DNA of 8,143 nt, taken from positions 1-8,143 of the forward strand of contig JADLCZ010000034.1 of NCBI GenBank assembly GCA_020846955.1. Reading direction: 5' to 3'. Below are positions 1-6,677 of the stretch, one piece after another. This stretch comes from Candidatus Nomurabacteria bacterium (GTDB lineage Bacteria; Patescibacteriota; Minisyncoccia; Phycocordibacterales; UBA9973). A program made the position numbers and the translations under genes. Numbering within the stretch: the first letter of the stretch is position 1; each line of letters opens with the position of its first letter. A model generated the notes under the pieces. The model was not told the DNA's origin, made no database searches, and saw only the letters and a program-made list of their open reading frames with translations.

Positions 1-1942
1 ATATCAATAATTTATGAGATGACTCCACCTTTGGCTCTATTGCTATTGCGTCCTTATATGCCTGTTCTGCCCCCTCCATGTCTTTATTTAATGCTTTGAC
101 CTGTGCTCGAGCCCAATATGAGCTTGGATCATTTGGAGCAAGAGAGTGAGCATAATCGAGTATATCCAACATTTTTTGAGTCATAACATTGTCATAACTC
201 CCGTCTCGAAGAAATTCTATCGTATTGTATAAATAAACTCTATCTAAATATAATCGATAATCTGTCTTGTTTACTTCCGATACTTTCTCTAGATACACGA
301 GTAATTCTTGCAAATTTTTTGTGAAAATTGGTCGTGCATTTTCATCATTCTTTATTATAGAAATATTCTTTGCGTAATAAGTAAATATATCATTTGCAAG
401 CCCGCTAACATCGAAATCGATACCGATAGTTGAGCCCTTTAATAGCTCGGGGTACATATATGGCCTGTGAGCTCTAGGGACAGAAAAAGTTTTTGTATAT
501 AGAATTGTTTTGTTTACAGGTGAAAATACAAAATAGTAAAATGTGGTTGCAAAAGCTACCCCGAGTATTATTGGCAAAATATAAATTGTGAAATAATTAT
601 TGTTACTAATTGGCGCACTTTCAGCATGATCATTTTCCTGAATAGCGAAAATGAGTGCCGAAATTACAAATAGGAGTGCCAGAGTCGGCAATGTATCAAA
701 TAAAAATAAGTTTTGGAAAATATACGACACCAATAACCCTCCCAATACTGCTATTTGTTTTCTGTTTATTTTATTAGAATTACGAGCTTTGTATAAAAAA
801 TAAAATAAACTCAAAAGAAATATTGCATATAAAATTATCGCAGGGTACCCTCCCCCAACTCCAAATTCATAAAATATATTGTGGGGTTTATCACTCCAAC
901 CCTCTGTCGTATTGGCCCTTATCAAAATTTTTGGGTTGAAATTCTCTTGCATAGCAATACGGAAATTCTCTGGTCCATACCCTAGTATCGGATGCTTATC
1001 AATAGCCTTTTGGGAAACACCCCAAAATATAAGTCGGCTGTAGCTCGTATACTGCGCGAACTTTTTATTTAAATAAGCATTTGGTGTAATTAGATTATTC
1101 CAAAGAAATATAACCAATACAATACTGGCGACTATTCCAGCAAAACCGACGATTTTAATATTCTTCTTCTTGGATAAAGCTAAGTAGATCAATATATAAG
1201 TTACTATTGCAATCGGCACGGAGATTGATGCACTACGAGCCAACCCTATAATGCTGTCACCGCTAAATATTGAACTTAACTTAATAAATAATGGAGAGAA
1301 CACAATAAGCGAAACAACAATCGCTATCATTGTCCTCTTCTCTAGATTTATAATTTTTTTTGAAAATAATAGAAAAAGTCCACACCCCACTACAAAAGTA
1401 AGGTATACAACACTCATAGATGAGTTGCCAAGCGATCCGCCCTCCCCGCTCATAAGAAAGAATTTGTATGGCAGATCCAGCCATACTTGGCCAAGATATA
1501 CTGTAATAATCAAGAAGAATCCGCCTGTAACAATATACTGTAATAGTGAATAGGCATACCCCATCCCATTCTTTTTAATCAAAGAGGCTACGATGAACGC
1601 GAAAGCTAAGCAATGGTATAGGGTAAGCAATCCTGTGCCTCTGGCAAGTGATGACCAAAATGAATAATGCGGATTAGCACCCAAAATTCCTGCCAATGTC
1701 ATCCAAGCTATAAATACAACAAGTGGTATGAAAGAGAATATTGTCTTCTTATTTAATCTATACGAAGTATCAATAGCAATTACATAAAGCCAGATGAAAA
1801 ATAGTATCTCTACAACAGCATAGAAGAAAAATGTCTTTGTGGAAATGTATGGGTAATACAAACTCCCCCAGAATACAACGGGCATTAACAAGACAAGTAT
1901 ATATGTCCCAAATTTAAGAATATTTCCTCTTAATATATTCAT
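1..1942 (-). CDS. Wzy_C-family (O-antigen ligase/polymerase-like) membrane protein with C-terminal TPR, 3' end beyond window
   Basis: The frame is open from an ATG at 1942 to the window edge, giving 647 residues with no stop. Residues 1 to about 460 are strongly hydrophobic, with ten or more likely membrane segments. Shared with the WaaL/Wzy/PglL superfamily are FWSSLARGTG (95-104), GNSS (172-175), SRLIFWG with Arg303 (302-308), HPILGYGPENF (317-327) and PHNIFYEFGVGGG with His354 (353-365). In WaaL an Arg and a His at comparable places are needed to transfer a lipid-linked glycan. After the membrane part comes an extracytoplasmic tail with a TPR-like unit (about 606-639: YWARAQV, EQAYKDAIAIEP), and more repeats may follow outside the window. 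It lies 3 bases after the stop of the homologous upstream gene, in the same frame, so the two are co-transcribed. No good Shine-Dalgarno is present (GAAGGT sits 13 bases from the ATG). Likely role: glycan ligation or polymerisation at the outer face of the membrane. The acceptor is unknown; an O-oligosaccharyltransferase cannot be told from a polymerase by sequence. Confidence 0.85.
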   Translation of the reverse strand, partial: MNILRGNILKFGTYILVLLMPVVFWGSLYYPYISTKTFFFYAVVEILFFIWLYVIAIDTSYRLNKKTIFSFIPLVVFIAWMTLAGILGANPHYSFWSSLARGTGLLTLYHCLAFAFIVASLIKKNGMGYAYSLLQYIVTGGFFLIITVYLGQVWLDLPYKFFLMSGEGGSLGNSSMSVVYLTFVVGCGLFLLFSKKIINLEKRTMIAIVVSLIVFSPLFIKLSSIFSGDSIIGLARSASISVPIAIVTYILIYLALSKKKNIKIVGFAGIVASIVLVIFLWNNLITPNAYLNKKFAQYTSYSRLIFWGVSQKAIDKHPILGYGPENFRIAMQENFNPKILIRANTTEGWSDKPHNIFYEFGVGGGYPAIILYAIFLLSLFYFLYKARNSNKINRKQIAVLGGLLVSYIFQNLFLFDTLPTLALLFVISALIFAIQENDHAESAPISNNNYFTIYILPIILGVAFATTFYYFVFSPVNKTILYTKTFSVPRAHRPYMYPELLKGSTIGIDFDVSGLANDIFTYYAKNISIIKNDENARPIFTKNLQELLVYLEKVSEVNKTDYRLYLDRVYLYNTIEFLRDGSYDNVMTQKMLDILDYAHSLAPNDPSSYWARAQVKALNKDMEGAEQAYKDAIAIEPKVESSHKLLI

Positions 1943-1945
1943 ATA

Positions 1946-3871
1946 TTATCTATTTACCTTCACATCACTAACATCCAGAACATCCAACCCTTCTTCCCCG
2001 TATTCTAATGGGAATTCTAAAATATGAGCTGACATTTCTTTTATAGGATTTTCGGGTGAAGCAATTCCCATTTTTTCCACATAGAACATTCCTTTTTTGA
2101 AATACTCTTCTCGTTCCTTTGTGTCGGTCAAAGCAATAAGTATCGAATGCATTCCAACAGTACTAACCAACAACTTCATATCCATATAATTTTGCCTTTT
2201 TAGTCCATTTTCCAGTACCACGTTAATGTTATTGATCTCTTTAATCATCATTTCCTTTTTGTCTTGGCTTATACCATTTTTTAGAACCTTTCTAAGCTTT
2301 ATATGATACGGGTTAAACACATTACCTAAGTCTGTTAAATTACCAAAATAAGCCTTATCTAATTTCTTATAAAAATCTATTTTTTCTTGATAATGCCACT
2401 CAGGGAATTTCGCCAATCCACTATCGATACGGTAAGGTTTAATAATTAAATAATTATATAAAATACCAAAAATTATCAAAATAAAAATTGTAATAAAAAT
2501 ATTTGAGCCAATATCCTCTGTCGCATTTTTTTGCTTACTATTCTTCTTTGTATCTTCTTCTAATTTGTTTTTCCTTTTATCTTTAAAGCAAATATTGGCA
2601 ACATATGCAGCAATGAGTGCAACAATAAACCAGCCGGTAATTGTCTGGAAAATCATCAATCCTTGTATTAAAAAGGACACCATTCCAGCAAACAATGCTA
2701 TGTGTAGTAGGCCTTCTTTGCCTCTGTCTCTAACAGCCTTTCTAATCAGCCCAAACATAATAACTCCATATAACAATACTAGACTCGCAAGACCAAGAAT
2801 CCCTCCTGTCACAATCTCGTCGAAATAATAATTATGTGATCTATCTACCCAATATTCCTTTGCGTACCCCTCTGTTGTGATAATAGGGTTAAAATATTTG
2901 GCATATACATATTGATAAGTGTCCCCTCCCCAGCCCAAAACTGGTTTATCTTTATATCCTTTTACTGCAATCTCCCAAAACACAAGTCTGTTTGGTCCTG
3001 CTTTTTCTGCAATTAGTGTTTTTATAGGACCGAGGCCAATAAACGCAAAAGAAATTACTCCAACCAAAATAACAGAAACAACAGAACCCATAAATACTTT
3101 TCTTATTTTAGCTGACTGTATTTTTCTGAAAATTAAATAAAGAGCAATAATTCCAGTACTTACAAGCATAGAATAAGACGCTGTCTTGGCAAGCCCAATA
3201 TATCCCAAAGGTGCATCAGGAGCTTGAATAATAAACCCAGTTAGGACGGGGTTAAAAAATGCAGTTATTACTGCAAAGGTTCCAATTACCTTTTGTGTCT
3301 TTGTTTGTGCTGAAAACGCAAGCCCCAAACCTATAAATAATACGAAGGTGAGATAAACTCCAGTCCAGGATGAATTGCCAATAAGAAATCCACTATATAC
3401 ATTGATGTCTATAACTTTTGAAAAATGAACACCCATTGCAGATAAAAATGTTCCAATAGTAAACAAAATTCCAGATATAGAAAAAACAACGAACAGTTTA
3501 TGCCAATCTTCGATCTTTTTAAACACAGAACTAGTAATTATTGAAAAGATGATCAAACATAAGATAAACACAGCCCCCAAACCATGATCCACACTACCCC
3601 AAAATGACAGTATCGGTAGAACGCCGTTGAATGTCGAGATCAAAAGTATAAGTGTATAAATCCCAAAAATTAAAAAAACAATATTCCGAGGGACTATTCC
3701 AAGATTCTTCTTATATAATTTACCAATAAGCCAAAGAGTTCCTATTAACAGAGTTGCCCCTTCTAGAAAAAGTGACTTTGAAAAAACCATTCCATACAAA
3801 GCACGGGGAAATATTATAAACGGCAAAAGAAAAATTGTAATTAATATGATTCTTTTTATTATTAAATTCAT
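1946..3871 (-). CDS. Wzy_C-family (O-antigen ligase/polymerase-like) polytopic membrane protein
   Basis: 641 residues. Hydrophobic segments fill residues 5-425. A Lys-rich, presumably cytoplasmic stretch (430-449) follows, then one more membrane helix (about 457-475) and a soluble tail (480-641), probably extracytoplasmic. Family landmarks match those of the downstream gene: SFWGSVDHGLG (89-99), GNSSWTGVYLTF (165-176), PNRLVFWEIA with Arg295, KPVLGWGGDTYQ (309-320) and RSHNYYFDEIVTGGILGL with His346 (344-361). These are the Wzy_C signature regions of O-antigen ligases and PglL-type oligosaccharyltransferases. The tail has no obvious TPR, unlike its neighbour, so the paralogs have diverged in the domain most likely to touch the acceptor or partner. 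The ATG at 3871 lies 9 bases after a consensus -10 box, so the mRNA is probably near-leaderless; no Shine-Dalgarno is visible. It is the first gene of the operon. Whether it ligates or polymerises glycan, and on what, cannot be read from sequence. Confidence 0.85.
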   Translation of the reverse strand: MNLIIKRIILITIFLLPFIIFPRALYGMVFSKSLFLEGATLLIGTLWLIGKLYKKNLGIVPRNIVFLIFGIYTLILLISTFNGVLPILSFWGSVDHGLGAVFILCLIIFSIITSSVFKKIEDWHKLFVVFSISGILFTIGTFLSAMGVHFSKVIDINVYSGFLIGNSSWTGVYLTFVLFIGLGLAFSAQTKTQKVIGTFAVITAFFNPVLTGFIIQAPDAPLGYIGLAKTASYSMLVSTGIIALYLIFRKIQSAKIRKVFMGSVVSVILVGVISFAFIGLGPIKTLIAEKAGPNRLVFWEIAVKGYKDKPVLGWGGDTYQYVYAKYFNPIITTEGYAKEYWVDRSHNYYFDEIVTGGILGLASLVLLYGVIMFGLIRKAVRDRGKEGLLHIALFAGMVSFLIQGLMIFQTITGWFIVALIAAYVANICFKDKRKNKLEEDTKKNSKQKNATEDIGSNIFITIFILIIFGILYNYLIIKPYRIDSGLAKFPEWHYQEKIDFYKKLDKAYFGNLTDLGNVFNPYHIKLRKVLKNGISQDKKEMMIKEINNINVVLENGLKRQNYMDMKLLVSTVGMHSILIALTDTKEREEYFKKGMFYVEKMGIASPENPIKEMSAHILEFPLEYGEEGLDVLDVSDVKVNR

Positions 3872-3880
3872 AGTGAATCA

Positions 3881-3886
3881 ATTATA
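3881..3886 (-). promoter_or_regulatory. -10 box of the Wzy_C operon promoter (near-leaderless)
   Basis: A perfect TATAAT on the minus strand ends 9 bases before the ATG at 3871. Initiation 6-8 bases past it would leave a leader of only about 1-3 bases. No good -35 is present: the hexamer at the 17-base distance (3904-3909) is TTTTTT, the U-tract of the terminator just upstream. A TTGCCA at 3901-3896 is only 9 bases away, too close to serve as -35. Confidence 0.55.
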
Positions 3887-3903
3887 CAATATATCTGGCA
3901 AAT

Positions 3904-3931
3904 AAAAAACCACCCAAAAGGGTGGTTTTTT
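3904..3931 (-). terminator. Rho-independent terminator after the S-layer-like gene
   Basis: CCACCC (3910-3915) and GGGTGG (3920-3925) form a perfect 6-bp GC-rich stem around a 4-base loop. It is extended by A6/T6 flanks (3904-3909 and 3926-3931) to 12 bp. Read on the minus strand the hairpin is followed by TTTTTTATTTG, a standard U-tract. It lies 54 bases after the stop of the 3985-5967 gene and just upstream of the next operon's -10. The symmetric A/T flanks would let it work on both strands, but no plus-strand gene leads into it. Confidence 0.92.
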
Positions 3932-3984
3932 ATATACTTTTTAAGGCGTATTAACCATTTAGATTAGAAGGCTAGACTAGATAA

Positions 3985-5967
3985 TTAACTATCCAATGTA
4001 ACTTTTCCAGTCTTTAGAACGTCTGTTAGAGCTGTAAAGCTTAGTGAACTTGCAGCACGAGTTGCTACTGAAGTAGATGCAGTACCGAATAGTACAGCTG
4101 TTCCCTTCATACCAACTAGGATTGCACTTGAACCTGCAGCTTCTACAACAACAGCTTCGATGTCAACATACATTGTCTCACCATCATTGATAGTGTAGTA
4201 CTCTTCACCAGCACCACTGTTTGTTACAGTTGTACCTGATGTTGTAAATGTGTATGAAGAAACTGATGAACTTGCATCTCCTCCATCAACAGCTAGTGTT
4301 ATGAATTCGTTACTTGTTGCATCATCACCGTTTAGGTAAATAGTTCCTCCTTGTGCTGTAATTGCTATTTTCATTTTAGCAGTTGCAGATGTTGAAGCAC
4401 TTGAACCGTTATCGTTAGCTACGATAGACTTTGAAACAAGTTCTACCTTTGGAGCAACTGAGTAGAAATATTGAATATTTCCCATAGCTGTACCTGTCAT
4501 TTCTGTACCGTCAGTTAGCTGGTCGCCTTCTGCGTTTTCAGCAACGATCAAAGCACGGCGAGTTGCATCCAACTCTGCTTTCAAGTAATCACCTTCGTCA
4601 AAGTATGTTGTCTCGATATCTTCTATATCTGCTGTAACAGTAAATGTGTAAGATTTACCTGCTGTAAGAGTCTTGTCAAGATTATCGAATGTGATTGTCT
4701 CTGTTATTCCAGATGAAGCTGTCATTGACTCTGAGTATTCTGTACCATCGATAGTAAAGTATACTGTTGGAGCAACTTGTTCAACATCTGTAGCATTTGT
4801 AGTAAACAAGAATGGAACTTCGTCTAACCAAACGTTAGATGTACCATCCACTGTCATTTTACCAGTCAAAAGAACAACTTTAGATGTTTGTGCACCAGAA
4901 GCAGTCTTTACTTTTGAAACACCAGCAAGTGGTGTGTCAGAACCTACAGTGATCTTCAATTCTGTGTCTACTGCAGCTGAGAATGATACGAATGACATTG
5001 CAAGACCGTCACCTACGTAATCATAGTCAATAGCTGTTGGAATAGCTGAAGTTTCTGTTGTTGTAACACCAGCACCATCAACATAACGAATGTTTACGAT
5101 ACCAACTGTCCATGAATCAGAGTCAATATCTCCTGAATCTAGGTTACTAATACTATCTACAGCAACATAGAACTTTTCAGTCATATCTGCTTTAACAATA
5201 GTGTTGTCTAGGGCGATTGTTTTTGAGTAAATACCTGTAGCATCCTTTGTAAAGTCAGCTGTACTTGCTGAACCAACCTTTGTTGATCCCATCCATACAG
5301 TAACGTTTGATACATAATCAGTCAAACGATCTGAATCTCCAGAATCATTTGCTGATGAGTCAAAAGTCAATTTGATTGAGTTAAGCTTGATGTCTCCGTC
5401 TTTTGAAGCTTGAACATCAAAACCCATAACCTTTACTTCTTTTTGACCAGCACCAACTTCCTCGTTTGAGTAAGTTGCTAATTGGTTGATATCAGCGATT
5501 TCTCCTGATAGACCTGTTAGTGTTCCTGAAGTTGATGTACCTGGAGCTGTCATACAGTTACTTGACAATGTCATACCGTTTGGACATAGAGCAACGTTGC
5601 CTGATCCTGATGGAGCAGTAGCACAGTTACTTGCTAATGTGTTTCCGTTTGGACATAGATCACCTGTACCGATTACTGTTGATCCACCGTTAGCTTTAGC
5701 CATTGACATAGCACCAAACACGCCATCAGCCGTTAGACCGTTGGCAGCTTGCCATGTAGCAACAGCAGCCTTTGTCATAGGACCAAAAGATCCGTCAGCT
5801 GTAACGCCAACCAATTTTTGAAGTTCCATAACAGCAGCACCTTTACTACCTACCTTCAAAGTTGGACTAGTGAAAGTATATGCACTTGCTGTAAGCATTA
5901 CGCCTAAAGCGAGAGCAACAACTAGACTTCCGATTTTGAAAGCTTTTGTTTTGAAAAAATTTAACAT
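3985..5967 (-). CDS. Secreted S-layer-like surface protein with N-terminal peptidoglycan-binding domain
   Basis: 660 residues. Residues 1-29 form a Sec signal peptide: a Lys-containing n-region, the hydrophobic run IGSLVVALALGVML and a TASA-Y cleavage site. Residues 36-92 are a PG_binding_1 domain (TLKVGSKGAAVMELQKL, DGSFGPMTKAAVATWQ, ADGVFG), expected to hold the protein on peptidoglycan or a related wall polymer. Two 18-residue repeats, LCPNGNTLASNC (from 104) and LCPNGMTLSSNC (from 127), follow and carry the protein's only four cysteines. The remaining 510 or so residues are Thr/Ser/Asp/Val-rich, with beta-strand-like alternation as in Ig-like or S-layer modules, and have no sortase signal or C-terminal helix. 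The gene is less AT-rich and more regular in codon use than its neighbours, as expected for high expression. It has its own strong promoter and terminator, so it is monocistronic. The ATG is the only sensible start, though no Shine-Dalgarno precedes it. It could instead be another abundant wall-attached fibre or adhesin; S-layer function is inferred. Confidence 0.82.
   Translation of the reverse strand: MLNFFKTKAFKIGSLVVALALGVMLTASAYTFTSPTLKVGSKGAAVMELQKLVGVTADGSFGPMTKAAVATWQAANGLTADGVFGAMSMAKANGGSTVIGTGDLCPNGNTLASNCATAPSGSGNVALCPNGMTLSSNCMTAPGTSTSGTLTGLSGEIADINQLATYSNEEVGAGQKEVKVMGFDVQASKDGDIKLNSIKLTFDSSANDSGDSDRLTDYVSNVTVWMGSTKVGSASTADFTKDATGIYSKTIALDNTIVKADMTEKFYVAVDSISNLDSGDIDSDSWTVGIVNIRYVDGAGVTTTETSAIPTAIDYDYVGDGLAMSFVSFSAAVDTELKITVGSDTPLAGVSKVKTASGAQTSKVVLLTGKMTVDGTSNVWLDEVPFLFTTNATDVEQVAPTVYFTIDGTEYSESMTASSGITETITFDNLDKTLTAGKSYTFTVTADIEDIETTYFDEGDYLKAELDATRRALIVAENAEGDQLTDGTEMTGTAMGNIQYFYSVAPKVELVSKSIVANDNGSSASTSATAKMKIAITAQGGTIYLNGDDATSNEFITLAVDGGDASSSVSSYTFTTSGTTVTNSGAGEEYYTINDGETMYVDIEAVVVEAAGSSAILVGMKGTAVLFGTASTSVATRAASSLSFTALTDVLKTGKVTLDS
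5536..5658 (-). repeat. Two CX9C repeats within the S-layer-like gene
   Basis: Codons 104-121 (5605-5658) and 127-144 (5536-5589) encode two copies of an 18-residue unit, LCPNGxTLxSNCxTAP plus two residues, separated by five residues. Each has two Cys in a CX9C arrangement (105/115 and 128/138), and no other Cys occurs in the protein. The unit links the wall-binding domain to the long beta-rich region. In a secreted protein these pairs probably form disulfides. Confidence 0.85.
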
Positions 5968-6011
5968 AATAATATTTATTTATGTACGTTTAGATTAGTT
6001 TCGACATATTC

Positions 6012-6040
6012 TGTATACACTGTTAATAAATTGTGTACAA
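6012..6040 (-). promoter_or_regulatory. Sigma70-type promoter of the S-layer-like gene
   Basis: On the minus strand -35 TTGTAC (6040-6035) and -10 TATACA (6017-6012) are separated by exactly 17 bases. Each matches four or five of six consensus positions. Initiation near 6005 would give an AU-rich leader of about 40 bases with no Shine-Dalgarno before the ATG at 5967. Both hexamers sit inside short palindromes (TGTATACA and TGTACA). Confidence 0.75.
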
Positions 6041-6063
6041 AGAAAAAAACTAATATGTGTACA
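6012..6063. promoter_or_regulatory. Phased TGTATACA/TGTACA palindromes over the S-layer promoter, candidate operator
   Basis: TGTATACA (6012-6019) covers the -10, TGTACA (6034-6039) covers the -35, and a third TGTACA (6058-6063) lies upstream. Their starts are 22 and 24 bases apart, about two helical turns, so they face the same side of the DNA. Binding by a repressor or activator is inferred; no regulator can be assigned. Confidence 0.35.
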
Positions 6064-6567
6064 TTTTTGTGCAATATTGCTATTACGCATTTTGACTACT
6101 CGTTTGTGCAATTTACTTTTTTACATTCTCTATCGTTCCAAAAATCTCTATCAAAAAAAATCTAGAACAAAATGAAAAAATAAAAAACAAAAACGAATGA
6201 GTTTCGAAATGAATGCGCCCTATATAAAAAATAAATTCTATATAAGGACTTATCTGCCTTGTCGACAGGGCCGATACAATTTATTTTCCCTCTATCGAAA
6301 AAATAAATGTGCGACCAATGAAACGAAACGCTACTACCTGATTGGTATTAAAAGATAATAGTATTAAATTTTCAATGATCGCCCGCCACACCTTTACAGG
6401 CGTTTACAGCGGATACATCTACTTATATATACTGATAAATCAACACATATAAGAGATACAATATGATAGCACAAAGGACCATAAAATCCAAGCGATATCA
6501 CACAAAGATATTATATACTAAAAAGCTTAAAAAGCTATATTTTCAGTATTGTGGATATCTTTTCGGG

Positions 6568-6623
6568 CTAGGTTCTAGTAATTAGTTTCTAGGGGCTAGT
6601 TGTGACTAGAACCTAGTCACTAG
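6568..6623. repeat. CTAG heptad repeat cluster 1
   Basis: CTAG occurs at 6568, 6575, 6589, 6596, 6606, 6613 and 6620, with a TTAG variant at 6582 filling the gap. The spacing is therefore exactly 7 bases, apart from one 3-base phase shift after the fifth unit. The variable triplets in order are GTT, TAA, TTT, GGG, TTG, then AAC, TCA. Within it GTGACTAG (6602-6609) and CTAGTCAC (6613-6620) form a perfect 8-bp inverted repeat around AAC. No coding sense is apparent. It resembles no transposon end or CRISPR that I recognise. Confidence 0.85.
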
Positions 6624-6677
6624 CTATTATAACCTAATCCATAATATATGACGAAAGAGGCTTGAAAACATTACAAG

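Noticed and set aside
1251..1553. Plus-strand open frame of 100 codons
   Set aside because: It lies wholly antisense to the first Wzy_C gene, whose frame carries clear family motifs here; the plus frame has no recognisable domain or start signal.
3904..3931. Bidirectional terminator serving a plus-strand gene
   Set aside because: The hairpin is symmetric, but no plus-strand gene lies to its left, so only the minus-strand role is supported.
3972..3980. Two CTAG copies just after the surface gene stop (GCTAGACTAG)
   Set aside because: Spacing is 5 bases and no further units follow, so they do not belong to the heptad-phased repeats.
5486..5821. Plus-strand open frame of 111 codons rich in Pro, Val and Ala
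   Set aside because: It is antisense to the signal-distal part of the surface gene; its apparent repeats mirror the CPNG repeats and codon bias of the real gene.
6181..6420. Possible SRP RNA, tmRNA, RNase P RNA or 6S RNA
   Set aside because: None of the conserved cores I know for these RNAs could be found on either strand.
6550..6558. TGTGGATAT, one mismatch from a DnaA box
   Set aside because: Only one such site was noticed, with no cluster and no dnaA or dnaN gene nearby, so an origin is not supported.
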